Positions 26,947 through 36,352 of a stretch of DNA of 64,000 bases are shown in pieces (the stretch's first letter is position 1; every line of letters starts with the position of its first letter). The DNA lies in assembly GCA_016713535.1 (NCBI GenBank), contig JADJOY010000043.1, forward strand, positions 1-64,000, read 5' to 3'. A program made the position numbers and the translations under genes. Source of the stretch: JADJOY01 sp016713535 [NCBI: Deltaproteobacteria bacterium]. GTDB taxonomy: Bacteria; JADJOY01. The notes below the pieces were generated by a model, which saw only the letters and a list, made by a program, of their open reading frames with translations, searched no databases and had not been told where the DNA came from.

Positions 26947-26983
26947 GAATTAGAATCTAATTCCGAATCAAGTTCTAATACAA
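26947..26983 (-). promoter_or_regulatory. TetR operator with overlapping promoter
   Basis: The 17-base perfect palindrome GAATTAGAATCTAATTC spans 26947-26963. The related half-site TTCTAAT follows at 26973-26979. On the minus strand TTGTAT (26978-26983), a 17-bp spacer and TTAGAT (26955-26960) form a sigma-70-like promoter whose -10 box lies inside the palindrome. The start ATG at 26946 would be almost leaderless. The tract is strongly AT-rich in an otherwise GC-rich region. Confidence 0.7.
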
Positions 26984-27180
26984 CCCTCCACTGCCACACG
27001 GGCGTGGCTCGGGTCTGAGTCCGATGCGCCCGTCCACCGGCCTCCGACCCCACCGAACATCTCGACCGGAGCCCGGACGGCCGGCTCGTCTCGATCGAAA
27101 GCGGCGGCGACCTCGCGGTGCGCTCGCTCCGACACACCGAGTCACCGCCCCGAGCCTGGTCGGGCCACGCACCCTCCCGA

Positions 27181-30100
27181 TCACTTCCCCGCGCAGCTCG
27201 TGGAGCCCGGGTAGCGCGCTTCGTCCGCGGTCACGACCTCGTCGATCCAGCGCTCGATCAGCTCGTGGCCTTCGTCGTGGACGACGCTGCGCGCGAGCGG
27301 CGGCATGATGGCGCCGGGTGTCGTGGCGTCGGGGCCGGTGCGGAACTCGAGGATCGACTTGTGCGCGGCGCCGGGCTGGATGTCGTAGGTGAGCCCGCCG
27401 CTACCCTCCTGGCCGGCGGCGGTGGGCTGCTTGCAGATGCCGAAGCTACCATCGATGGGGCGGAACGAGTCGAGGTAGAGCCCGGTGCTGGCGGCGAATC
27501 CGCCGGGGCTGTGGCAGTGCTCGCAGTTCACCTCGAGGTACGCCCGCGCGCGGGCCTCGATGTCCTGCGGCGAGTCGGCGGGGAAACCCGAGTCACCCGG
27601 CTTGTTGAACACCGGAACGCGCTCGAGGCGGGTCGCGAGCTGAGTGGTCGCGTCGACGCCGAGGTCCGCGGGACAGCCGCTCAGCAAGCCCTGCTTGCAC
27701 CAGTAGTCGAGCTGGTTCCGGCCGAGCACCGCTGGCGAGCGCTGGGCACTCTCGAAGCCCGACTCGGCACCGTAGGGCCGGTTCAGGAACCGCACCTTGG
27801 GGCCGATCGGTGAGGCCCCCGGCTCCTTGTTCTGGGCCGAGTGACAGGTGAGGCACTGCGCGCGGCTCGGGATCACGTATTGCTGGGTGCTACCGGCGTG
27901 GCGCAGGCCCGAGTCCACGTCGTGGTAGTCCCACGACGGCGTGGCCGAGCCGCCGCCGAGTGCCAGCGTCGCCACGCGCTTGCCGGTGGCGGGGTCGGTG
28001 CCCCACACGTACGCGGCGCCGTCCCAGTGCACCTGGCCCTTGGAGGTGACGCGTTTGATCAGTACCCGGGTCTCGAGCGGGGTCTCGGCGCTCTTCGTCT
28101 CGTCGGCGAACGCGAACGTCTTCGCGAGGATTGTGCCGACCGGGAAGACCAGCGTCGCGTCGACGCCGTTGCTCGCCTTGTCGCTGTAGCTCGCCTGCGT
28201 CCCGGGAGGCAGGTAGGCGACGCGGTATTTCACCGAGTAGTCGGAGAAGAGCTTGGTGGTGAGCACGAACGGCTGGCCGCCGTTGGGCGCGCTGCGCGGA
28301 TCCTCCGGGTCGGCGAACAGGTGGTACTGGTCGAGCGTGGGGCAGTCGACCGGTGCCGCCGCGAAGTTCGCCTGCCCCTCCGGCACCGCGGCGCTGCAGA
28401 GCTTCGCGACCTCGGACGCGGTGGGCGCCGGGTCGTACTCGCCGCTGCGCTCGAAAGGCGGAATCGTCACCTTGGGCAAGAGCGGCAGGTTCTCGCCGTA
28501 CTGCGCGACACAGCGGTGCGGCGTGACGTCGAGGTCCGACGCGAACTTCGGCGCCGCCTTGGTCCCCACCCTCGCGAGCGCGGCGGTCACGGTCTCGGGC
28601 CGGGCGGGATCGACCTCGGACTCGATCAGCCACTCGAGCCCCTCGAGCCCGTGGAAGTTCGCGAACGGCACGCTGTCACTCGACAGCTCGTTGTCCTCGT
28701 CGATGCACGACGGCGCCCAATCGGGCTCGATGCGCGACGCACCCTCCTGCGTGGTGTCGAACTTGTAGGCGTTGTAGTGGCACGCGGGGTTCGGGTTCTG
28801 ATTGCCCTGGATCGGCCTCCCGAGCTCGTTCACCGGAAGCGGATTACCCGAAGCATCCACCGGGTACGGACAGTTCGGGTCGTAGTCGTCGAGTAGGCCA
28901 TCCCACAGGATGTGGCCGCCGCGCAGCCCGCCGCCGCTCGGGCACACGCCGGCGTTCTCCGGCTTGCCGCAGCCCGCCAGGTTCTTGATCGCCATCAGCA
29001 GCGGGAACGCCTTGAGGATCTCGCCGTTGGACAGGTCCTCGAGCGTCGGCATCGCGGGCTGGTTGCCGTTGTTGAAGAAGCGGTTCTTGAAGAGGTGCAC
29101 GCCCTCGGTGTAGCCGTCGAGGCGCATGTCCGTGGGCTGGTCGCTCGTCGGGAAGAGCGCGTACGACATGTGCAGGAAGCCGACGGTGTTGTTGTCGCGG
29201 AACTCGTTGTCGAAGACGTCGATGCGGTCGTAGCCGAGCGTGATGATGCCCGTACCGGCCGGCACCAGCCGCACCAGGCCCGGGTGCGTCGCGACGTTGT
29301 AGCTGTTGTTGTTGCGGATGACGTTGCCGTGCACGCGGGTGCGCTCGCCGTACTGGGTGAGGCCGTCGAGGTCGTAGACCAGCATGCCGCCGGTGTTGCA
29401 CTCGGCGAGGTTGCCGTCGTATTCGCCGGCCTGCACGTTCTCGATCTCGAAGCCGAACGGGTTATAGACGGCGCGGTTGCGGCGCATGATCGCGTTGTTG
29501 CTCTGGCCGACGTAGATCCCCGCGTCCGAAGCGCCGATGCCTTCCGAGTCCTCGATCAGGATGTCCTTCGAGAGCACCGGGTAGATCGCATAGCGCCCGT
29601 TGTTCGGGTCCATGGCGTAGTCGGGCGAGGGTTCGGCGCCGGGCGTGCCGGGCTTCTTCATGGACGGCTGGGTACACGGCACGTTGAGCCGCCGGTAGCC
29701 GTCCTCGGCGTAGTTGGCGGCCGTGATCGGATCGGCGCTCGCGCGTCCGCCGCCCGAGGACCACATCGCGCGCACGCGCCTGAGCGTGCCGTGATCGACC
29801 CCGCGCATCTCGATGCCGTTGCCGCCCGCGTCGAGCACGGTGAGATCCTGGATCGTGATGCCGTGGACGTTGACGATGAGGAGGCCCTGCGCCGAGTTCG
29901 CCGTGCGAAAGGACAGCACGGTCTGGTCACGACCGCAGCCCTCGATTCGCACGTCCTCGGTGTTGATGATCTGCAGCGTCGTGCTCAGGTCGAAGTAGCC
30001 GCACTCGAACCGGATCACGTCGCCTGGCGCCGCTTGCACCATCGCCGCGACCATGTCCGTGGTGGCGGTCGTGCCGGCCTTGATCGCGAACGTGCGGCCC

Positions 30101-30195
30101 GACGGCGCGCCGCCGCTCGAACCGGAGCAGCCGCAGGCGCTCAGGCCTAGCGTGAAGAGCAGGCCCAGCAGCACGTTCACGTGTGTCTTTCTCAT
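27181..30195 (-). CDS. Lipoprotein fusing a parallel beta-helix domain (TIGR03805-like) to a CxxCH domain (TIGR03806-like)
   Basis: A 1004-residue exported lipoprotein. ATG at 30195 gives MRKTHV, a hydrophobic core and the lipobox LSAC (Cys 21). Residues 30-420 form a right-handed beta-helix with repeats such as IEGCGRDQT, IQDLTVLDAGGNGIEM, MRRNRAVYN and VHGNVIRNNNSYN. Residues 600-1004 match the HNE_0200 (TIGR03806) type, with CLTCH near 780 and CEHCH near 890 as heme c or metal-binding motifs. From memory, TIGR03805 and TIGR03806 genes are normally neighbours and occasionally fused. The protein should sit at the periplasmic face of a membrane. GGGGGAGAGA precedes the start. Its biochemical role is unknown. 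Confidence 0.85.
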   Translation of the reverse strand: MRKTHVNVLLGLLFTLGLSACGCSGSSGGAPSGRTFAIKAGTTATTDMVAAMVQAAPGDVIRFECGYFDLSTTLQIINTEDVRIEGCGRDQTVLSFRTANSAQGLLIVNVHGITIQDLTVLDAGGNGIEMRGVDHGTLRRVRAMWSSGGGRASADPITAANYAEDGYRRLNVPCTQPSMKKPGTPGAEPSPDYAMDPNNGRYAIYPVLSKDILIEDSEGIGASDAGIYVGQSNNAIMRRNRAVYNPFGFEIENVQAGEYDGNLAECNTGGMLVYDLDGLTQYGERTRVHGNVIRNNNSYNVATHPGLVRLVPAGTGIITLGYDRIDVFDNEFRDNNTVGFLHMSYALFPTSDQPTDMRLDGYTEGVHLFKNRFFNNGNQPAMPTLEDLSNGEILKAFPLLMAIKNLAGCGKPENAGVCPSGGGLRGGHILWDGLLDDYDPNCPYPVDASGNPLPVNELGRPIQGNQNPNPACHYNAYKFDTTQEGASRIEPDWAPSCIDEDNELSSDSVPFANFHGLEGLEWLIESEVDPARPETVTAALARVGTKAAPKFASDLDVTPHRCVAQYGENLPLLPKVTIPPFERSGEYDPAPTASEVAKLCSAAVPEGQANFAAAPVDCPTLDQYHLFADPEDPRSAPNGGQPFVLTTKLFSDYSVKYRVAYLPPGTQASYSDKASNGVDATLVFPVGTILAKTFAFADETKSAETPLETRVLIKRVTSKGQVHWDGAAYVWGTDPATGKRVATLALGGGSATPSWDYHDVDSGLRHAGSTQQYVIPSRAQCLTCHSAQNKEPGASPIGPKVRFLNRPYGAESGFESAQRSPAVLGRNQLDYWCKQGLLSGCPADLGVDATTQLATRLERVPVFNKPGDSGFPADSPQDIEARARAYLEVNCEHCHSPGGFAASTGLYLDSFRPIDGSFGICKQPTAAGQEGSGGLTYDIQPGAAHKSILEFRTGPDATTPGAIMPPLARSVVHDEGHELIERWIDEVVTADEARYPGSTSCAGK

Positions 30196-30349
30196 CGACG
30201 CTCTCTCCCCCGAAGGCTGACTCGATCGTCCCGCCCGTGCCGGACTCGGCAGGGCGCCGATTCTATGCCGGACGCCACCTGGTTTGCCGCCCTGTTCCGC
30301 TCCGCGGATGACCGAGACGTCGCGGCTGGCGCACGCGGCCCCGGTCTCT

Positions 30350-31783
30350 TCAATCGGCGCCGTCGTCGCGCAGGCTCGCCTCGGTGAGGTCGAAGGTCGC
30401 GAGCCCGCCATCCGAGAGCGCGACCCGCACCAGCCTCTCGTGTGGCTCGGGCGCCGGTCCCTCGTCGGTGCGAGCGCCCGCTGCTCCCGGCTCCTCCGTT
30501 GGCAGTCCCCTACCCGCCACGATCAGGGCCGTGCCATCCGGCAACACCGTGTGCAGCTCGATGAGCGGTAGCGGCGCGTTCCAGACCACGCGGCCGCCGG
30601 GGCCGGCCACCCGCGCGAGCGCGAGGCGTCCGGCTGCGCCCAGCGTCTCGTGGTGCAGCACGAGGACGCTGTCGGGCCCCCTGTACCAGAGTGCCTGCGC
30701 CGACCGCGTCGCGGCGGCGAGCAGCCCGGCCTGGAGGAAGGACGGTGCCTCGGTCAACGGTTGGTAGTCGCTGTACCGAGACTGCGTGCCCCAGTTGTCG
30801 GGCAGCTCGGGCGGCCAGTCGGGCGGCGCGGCGGAGACCTGCGTGACCCGCGCGCTCCACAGTCGATACGCCTGCGGCGCCGCGCTCAGCGGCTGTGGCA
30901 GGTGGGTGGACGCGAGGATGTGACGCGCGAGCGCGGACAGCTCCTCCGGGCGACGTCCGCCCAGCGTCGGCTCGCGCTGCAGATCACCCGCCTCCGCGTC
31001 GGTCAGCACACCGAGCCAGCGATCGCCGATCGGCAGCCCGCGGACCTGGAACCGGGCGGTCTGCTGGCGCTCGGCAGGCGCCTGGATCCGCGCGGGGTCG
31101 CGCGCTGGCGTGTCGCGCGGGGCTGCGCCGAAATCCTCACCGTCGATCCGCCACTGGGTCGCGTCGGAAAGCGTGAGCTGTAGACCATGCGCGCCGAAGG
31201 CCACGTAGCCCGCGTCGGGCACGCGCTTGCCGGCCATCGCGGGATTCACGGCGTCGATCCGCGCGCCGTCGGCGAGGGTCGCGCCGTCGGCGAGCGAGAG
31301 CGCGAGCGGGCCGAGGAGGTTGAGCCACAGCGTGCCGCCGTCGGCGCCGAGGATCTCGATCTGACGCAGGTCGACGCCGTCGCTGGCGCGGTCCTCGAAC
31401 GTGCGAAGGCGTCTCTTCCAGGCCACCGTCGCGCTCGCCGGGTCGAGCGCCCGAAGGTCGACGTGGAGCAGGTCGCGCCGCCGGTCGTGACCACCAGCGC
31501 GGAGCTTCACCTCCAGGAGCGACTCCGACTGAAGGCTCAGCACGTACACTCGATCGGCGCCGCCTTGCCCGGTCCGGAGCAGCGGCCCCTGGATTCGCGC
31601 GGGCTCGAGCTCGCGGATCTGCCCCGTGAGCAGCGCCTCGCGCAGCCTCGGCCACCCTGCGACCCGCGCCAGGGCGAGCGCGGCCAGCGCGAGCAACGCG
31701 AGCCCGAGCCCGATCCGGACCGCGTTGGTGACGATCAGCAGACGATCGGACCGTCTCGAGTCGTTCGCGTCGAAGTCCGGCAT
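30350..31783 (-). CDS. Membrane-anchored periplasmic protein, PA2928-like
   Basis: A 477-residue protein with one N-terminal transmembrane helix (about residues 19-42, VRIGLGLALLALAALALARV) and a large periplasmic part. The latter has beta-rich repeats like WKRRL, GRVVWNAPLPL and RLVRVALSDGGLATFDL, resembling a PQQ/beta-propeller-type fold. The middle motif SRYSDYQPLTEAPSFLQAGLL resembles the Pseudomonas PA2928 family, whose function is unknown; this is recalled, not verified. It lies about 154 bp upstream of the beta-helix lipoprotein gene on the same strand, so co-transcription is possible. No clear ribosome-binding site precedes the ATG. Confidence 0.7.
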   Translation of the reverse strand: MPDFDANDSRRSDRLLIVTNAVRIGLGLALLALAALALARVAGWPRLREALLTGQIRELEPARIQGPLLRTGQGGADRVYVLSLQSESLLEVKLRAGGHDRRRDLLHVDLRALDPASATVAWKRRLRTFEDRASDGVDLRQIEILGADGGTLWLNLLGPLALSLADGATLADGARIDAVNPAMAGKRVPDAGYVAFGAHGLQLTLSDATQWRIDGEDFGAAPRDTPARDPARIQAPAERQQTARFQVRGLPIGDRWLGVLTDAEAGDLQREPTLGGRRPEELSALARHILASTHLPQPLSAAPQAYRLWSARVTQVSAAPPDWPPELPDNWGTQSRYSDYQPLTEAPSFLQAGLLAAATRSAQALWYRGPDSVLVLHHETLGAAGRLALARVAGPGGRVVWNAPLPLIELHTVLPDGTALIVAGRGLPTEEPGAAGARTDEGPAPEPHERLVRVALSDGGLATFDLTEASLRDDGAD

Positions 31784-32099
31784 GGGCGCGCACTATGAAC
31801 CGGCGCGAGCGGGGCGCTCAAGCGAAAGCGCGCGAGCACGCGCTCTCGATGGCTAGCGAGCCGGGCGACGCCTGCCGCCGTCGGGCGGCAGGCCGGGACG
31901 TAGGCGCGCACGGGCGCAACGCGGATCGAATGCTGCTCACTTCGTTGGCCCGGCACCGCCCGGGAGCGTTGCTCGGTGTGCCGACGGGGCGAGTGAGCCG
32001 AGGCGGCGTGCACTCGCGCCGCCCCGGCCGCCAGGCGTCAAGATCGCTCGGCGACGCCGCCCCGCACGGCCGGTCCGCCGCGGATTCGCCTGGCGAGCG
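31784..32099. other. Intergenic region with one strong hairpin
   Basis: No gene is seen in these 316 bases. A perfect 10-bp stem with a GTCG loop spans 31870-31893 and could end transcripts coming from the DUF3604 operon on the minus strand, although no T tract follows. The rest holds the promoter region of the PA2928-like gene, with no consensus boxes that I can place confidently. Confidence 0.4.
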
Positions 32100-34062
32100 T
32101 CACGACGCCGGCGTGTACCAGATCGGCGAGGTGTAAGCCCGCTCCTGGAGCGTCATGGTGGTGCCCGGCACGGGCGTGATGCCGAAGCGCTTGGCGTCGT
32201 ACGCCGTCCAGCGCGGTGTCGGGATCTCGAGGACGCGCACGTAGTAGAACGCGCGCTGCCTGGCGTCGAAGTCGGGGTCCTTCCACACCGTGATGAGCTC
32301 GGGCGCGCCGATGGTGTTGGTCCAGGTCGCGTTCTCCACGTCGACGGTGCTGCCCACCGCGGTCTTGCATCGGCCGTCCGCATCGATGGTGCGCCCGCCC
32401 GAGACCGCCACGTCGTAGATGCGCTCCTGGGTCTTGCCGTCCTCGTCGACCCAGCCCTTGATGATCTGGATCCGATCCAGGTTCGCGCCGATCGGATCCT
32501 TGAGCGCCGCCGCGATGAAGCTGGGCGCCTTGCCCTTCTCCGCCGAGCGCAGATCACCGCCCATGGGGACGCCCTTCGCGTAGCCGATCGACGCGGGCAT
32601 GCGATTGGTGGCATCCGCCGCATCGAAGTCCCACCCACCGAAGAAGCGCACCACCAAGCGCGTGCCGGTGGTGGCGTAGGTCTCGCGGCGCTGCATGGCG
32701 TCGAAGATCGCCTGGCGGGTGTTGTCGGCGGCCCACACGGCGGCCCACCCGGAGGCACCGACCTCCCAGTCCATGATGGTGATGCCGGTCCGGGGGTCCT
32801 TGACGAAGGTCTTGGTCAGGCGCTCGGGGCTCGGCTCCTGCGGGGCGGTCTTGCCGAAGAAGTTGTCCTCTTCCATCGCGGCGAGACCGGTGTGCGCGTC
32901 GCTCGAGCCGATGAGGCCGAACTTGTACGGATTGATGCCCAGCTTCTGCTCCAGCACGAGCCCGTTCTCGAACGCCGAGCGCGCGTACTCGAACTCCAGC
33001 ATGTCCTTGGTCTTCGCCACGCTGCCGTCGAGGTTGCCCTTGTCCCAGCGCTCGAAGCTGGCGAACTCGTCGTTGGGCGAGAGGACGGGGTGCGTCTCGC
33101 CGTCGCCCTTGATCTGGGTCACCTCGTAGAGGCGCTCGCGCTTGGCGCGGGTCTCCGCGTACTTGCGGTCGACCTTCTTTCCGAACGCCTCGACCGTCGG
33201 GAACATGAGCCCATTGCCTAGTTGCCGTTGTGGGCGATGGCGAGAACCTCGCTGCCGGTCTTCTCCTCGGTGGCGGCCATCCACTTCCACAGGTCCTCGG
33301 GGTTGTCGCTGCCGCGAGCGGCTTGAGCGTGGTGTAGGGCTCCACGAGGCTCGCCTTGGTGCCGTCCTCACGGAACAGGATGTTGCGGTGCAGGTTGTTG
33401 CCGCCGGTGTTGGAGGTCCACTCGAAGCCGATGAACGCGGTGAAGCGGCCGGGATCGTTGTAGGCCTCGGCGGCCTTGATGGTCTCCTGCCAGGCCGAGC
33501 GATAGGCACGCGTGCCGGGGAGCGGGAATCCCTCCGGCAGCTTGGCCGCGCCGAAGCTGCGGATGATGTCGATCGCGGCGGTCGCTCCCTGCCCTCCTTT
33601 GATCTGGTCGTACCAGCGGCGCCCCTGCTCGGTCCCGAGCAGCTCGGGGTCCCCGCTCATCAGGAGCGGAAAGAAGCCCATACCGTCGGAGTGGTCGGCC
33701 ACCACCAGGAAGTCGAGCGGCCTCGACAACTTCACCGGCTGGCCCGTGTTGGAGAGCAGCTCCTCGCCGCGCGCGAATCGGTAGGCGTCCCGTGGCGTGA
33801 GCCGCGCTCCGAAGGCGCCCGCGTCCATCGAGAACCCGGTGTGCAGGTGGGTGTCACCGAAGTAGGGCCGCGTGGGGTAGCTCCGCCCCGCGTACGGCGA
33901 GTAGGGCGGCTTGATGGGGTGAACCTTCGCGAGATCCGCCGCGTCGGCGGTGCCGAGGCAAGGGTCGCTCACCCCCTCGGCTCGCACGGGCGGCGGGCTC
34001 CCCACGACCAGCGCGACCAGCACGCACGGCACGACGATCCTCCACCTCGACACTCGACCCAT
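32100..34062 (-). pseudogene. DUF3604 protein (PHP-like metal-dependent hydrolase), double frameshift
   Basis: An exported protein of about 654 residues. ATG at 34062 has GGGGAGGGCGGG upstream and gives a Sec signal peptide (RWRIVVPCVLVALVVG, then PVRAEG); the ATG at 34119 overlapping the previous stop is an alternative. Metal-site motifs of the PHP-like fold are present: FGDTHLHTGFSMDAG, DFLVVADHSD, AIAHNGN and GSSDAHTG. Two single-base losses, at about 33314 (in CTCGCGGCAGC) and 33221 (AACTAGGC, one C short), shift the frame twice within 100 bases. Between them the third frame reads DNPEDLWKWMAATEEKTG, exactly the family sequence. Both losses are probably consensus errors. It is the last gene of a five-gene operon. 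Confidence 0.85.
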
Positions 34063-34115
34063 CCCGCCCTCCCCTCTTCCCGTCTCCGGGGTTGTGAAGC
34101 GCCACCGCTTCTTCT

Positions 34116-34724
34116 TCATCGAAGCGCCCAGCCGAACATCAAGAGCCCGACCGCCGCGATCCAGCTTCCCGCCACACGCACGGCGATCCGCATCCACGGC
34201 ACCCGCAGCGATACCACGGACGCCGCCACGAGCGTGACGACCACGTACGACATCGCCACGATGCCGATCAGCCCGAGCGTCCCGGCACCGTCGCGAAGCA
34301 CCGCGCCGTTCCCGAATCCGTGGACCAGCCCGACGATCACCGCCAGACCCGACACCCACGCGACCGGCGCGCGCAGGTCCGAGGCCACGAGACCACCGAG
34401 GACCAGGAACGACAGAGCCGGCGTCGAAGCCGGTGCGCCGACACGAAGCACGGATCCGATCAGCCCACCCATGAGCCACGCAGGCGGCAGCAGGAACATC
34501 GCCCGCCGCCCCGCGGCCGGTCCCCGCAGCCCCGCAAAGAGCGCGATCGCGAGCACCGGCACGAGATCCTCGGGCGTCAGGAAGAGATGCCCGGCGCCGT
34601 CGTAGACCGGTCCCATGCCGGTGGTGACCAGGTGCGCCGCCGCGGTAGCGGGATGACCGACTAGCAGCGCCGCGCCGGCCAGCGAACCCATGGCCACGCG
34701 AGCAGCTCGGGCTCGTCGACTCAC
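34116..34724 (-). CDS. HupE/UreJ-like integral membrane protein (third of set)
   Basis: A 202-residue membrane protein with an N-terminal signal-like hydrophobic stretch and about six membrane spans. GMGPVYDGAGHLFLTPEDLVPVLAIAL has the His/Asp-rich first helix seen in HupE/UreJ-type metal permeases, and GLVHGFGNG gives a later His. The GTG start at 34724 overlaps the preceding hupE-like stop (GTGA), and its stop overlaps an upstream ATG of the DUF3604 gene (ATGA). Three related membrane proteins in a row suggest a multi-part transporter or diverged paralogues. The metal, if any, is not certain; nickel or cobalt is usual for the family. Confidence 0.75.
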   Translation of the reverse strand: MSRRARAARVAMGSLAGAALLVGHPATAAAHLVTTGMGPVYDGAGHLFLTPEDLVPVLAIALFAGLRGPAAGRRAMFLLPPAWLMGGLIGSVLRVGAPASTPALSFLVLGGLVASDLRAPVAWVSGLAVIVGLVHGFGNGAVLRDGAGTLGLIGIVAMSYVVVTLVAASVVSLRVPWMRIAVRVAGSWIAAVGLLMFGWALR

Positions 34725-35332
34725 GTGAGGGCCCTCCACAGAAACCTCACGCCCATGAGCGCGATGACCGCGCCGGTACCCCGCATGACGAGGCGACCCG
34801 CGGGCCAGCGGTGCAGCAGGCCGATCGCGATGCCGACCGCGTGGAGGCAGCCGGTGGCGATCACGAAGCCCATGCTGTAGAGCATCCCGTTCTGTCCGGG
34901 CGGCAGCTCGGTACCATGTGCGTGCCCGTGGAAGATCGCGAAGAAACCGACCAGTACCGCGGCGACGGCCAGCCTGGGGCGAACCTCGCCGGCGACCATG
35001 GCGCCCAGCAGGATCGCGGACGTGGCGATCCCGAGCTCGACGCCCGGGAGAGAAATGCCGAGCAGGCCCATCATCGCCCCCATCGCCATGACCATCGGGA
35101 AGGTCACGGGCAGGATCCAGATCGCCGGGTTGCCGAGCTGGGCACCCCACAGCCCCACGGCGATCATCGCCAGCACATGATCGAGCCCCGACCAGGGATG
35201 CTCGAGGCCGGTGAGGAAGCCGGTCGCCGGACCGCGCTCGACGTGAGCGGAGGTCGGTATCGGGAGCGACGCCAGCAGCAGCGCGGCCCCGAACGGGAGC
35301 ACCGCTGATCGGCGGGAGGCGCGGCGGATCAT
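34721..35332 (-). CDS. HupE/UreJ-family protein, probable metal permease
   Basis: A 203-residue protein with a signal-like N-terminus (to about residue 29, PTSAH) and about six helices. HPWSGLDHVLAMIAVGLWG is the HPxxGxDH nickel-binding signature of HupE/UreJ permeases, and FHGHAHGTELP gives the second His-rich motif. ATG at 35332 overlaps the preceding gene stop by ATGA. The family imports Ni or Co for hydrogenase or urease, but neither enzyme is in this window, so it may instead supply metal to the co-encoded DUF3604 hydrolase. That link is inference from operon structure. Confidence 0.88.
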   Translation of the reverse strand: MIRRASRRSAVLPFGAALLLASLPIPTSAHVERGPATGFLTGLEHPWSGLDHVLAMIAVGLWGAQLGNPAIWILPVTFPMVMAMGAMMGLLGISLPGVELGIATSAILLGAMVAGEVRPRLAVAAVLVGFFAIFHGHAHGTELPPGQNGMLYSMGFVIATGCLHAVGIAIGLLHRWPAGRLVMRGTGAVIALMGVRFLWRALT

Positions 35333-36348
35333 CGCAGCACACCGAGCAGGATCACGGTGCGCTGGATCGTCCAGTACGCTCCCAGGCTTCCCACCGTGTA
35401 TCCGGGCAGTAGCTCGGCCCAGCGCGGCCATCGGAGCTCGAGCACCCGGAAGGCCTTCGCCAACGCCAGCGCGAGGAACACGAACACGAGCTGGCCCGCC
35501 TCGACTCCGACGTTGAAGAAGAGCAGCGCCAGCGGCAGCTCGGCCCTCGGCATGCCGGTCGTGGAGAGACCGCTCGCGAAGCCGAAGCCGTGCAGCAAGC
35601 CGAACGAGAACGCCGCGACCCACGGGTAGCGGATCGTCACGCTGGTCTCGCCCCGCCAGCGACGGACGATCTCCGGCCCGAGAAAGAGGATGCTGAGCGC
35701 GATCGTCGCGTTGAGCGGCGCCAGCGGAGCGCGCGCGTAGCCAAGTGTCGCCAGCCCCAGGGTGATGCTGTGCGCCACCGTGAACGCGGTGACCGTCTTC
35801 ACGAGCGTCATCCGGCCCTCGACGATCAGCAGCAAGCCGAGGACGAAGAGCAGATGGTCGACGCCCTGCAGGATGTGATGGAAGCCGAGACCGAGGTAGT
35901 CGGCGGCCGAGGCTCGCCACGAGCGCTCGCCGCGGAGCTGGGCCCAGGGCTTGGTCGGCCGGACGACCGTCGTCATGGAGGTGCCGTCGAGGCGCTCGAG
36001 CCGCACGAACACGTCCGTGGTGGTGCTCTCGAGCCGCGGAAACCGGATCACGGCGCCATCGAGTCCGGCGCGGCCCACGCTCACGATCGATCGGAAGAGC
36101 TGCGAGTCGGCGAGCTCGCGCACCGTCGACGGCGCGACGGTGGTCCAGGACGCGGGCAGCTCGGGGTGGGCGGGATGCGGCTGACCGAAGTAGATCGGCG
36201 CCCGCCACAGCACCTCGAAGCGATCTCCGGCGAGCTGCTCGATGTCGAGCATCCCGGGCTGTGACTCGTGCGCGTGGACCGTCGCGCGCGTCCCGACCAG
36301 CACGAGCAGCACCAGCAGCACCAGCAGGAAGCGTCGCGAGCCGCTCAT
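35329..36348 (-). CDS. HupE/UreJ_2-family membrane protein with periplasmic N-terminal domain
   Basis: A 339-residue protein. Residues 1-27 form a signal segment ending near HAHES, followed by about 120 residues of periplasmic beta-rich sequence (ALLWRAP-like and FVRLERLDG segments), then six to seven helices. The motif FHHILQGVDHLLFVLGLLL is the PF13795-type variant of the HPxxGxDH motif, and LLHGFGFASGL the second. ATG at 36348 is chosen because the PpiC gene ends four bases before it. The soluble domain may capture metal for delivery to the membrane part. It overlaps the downstream hupE gene by ATGA. Confidence 0.85.
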   Translation of the reverse strand: MSGSRRFLLVLLVLLVLVGTRATVHAHESQPGMLDIEQLAGDRFEVLWRAPIYFGQPHPAHPELPASWTTVAPSTVRELADSQLFRSIVSVGRAGLDGAVIRFPRLESTTTDVFVRLERLDGTSMTTVVRPTKPWAQLRGERSWRASAADYLGLGFHHILQGVDHLLFVLGLLLIVEGRMTLVKTVTAFTVAHSITLGLATLGYARAPLAPLNATIALSILFLGPEIVRRWRGETSVTIRYPWVAAFSFGLLHGFGFASGLSTTGMPRAELPLALLFFNVGVEAGQLVFVFLALALAKAFRVLELRWPRWAELLPGYTVGSLGAYWTIQRTVILLGVLR

Positions 36349-36352
36349 CGTC

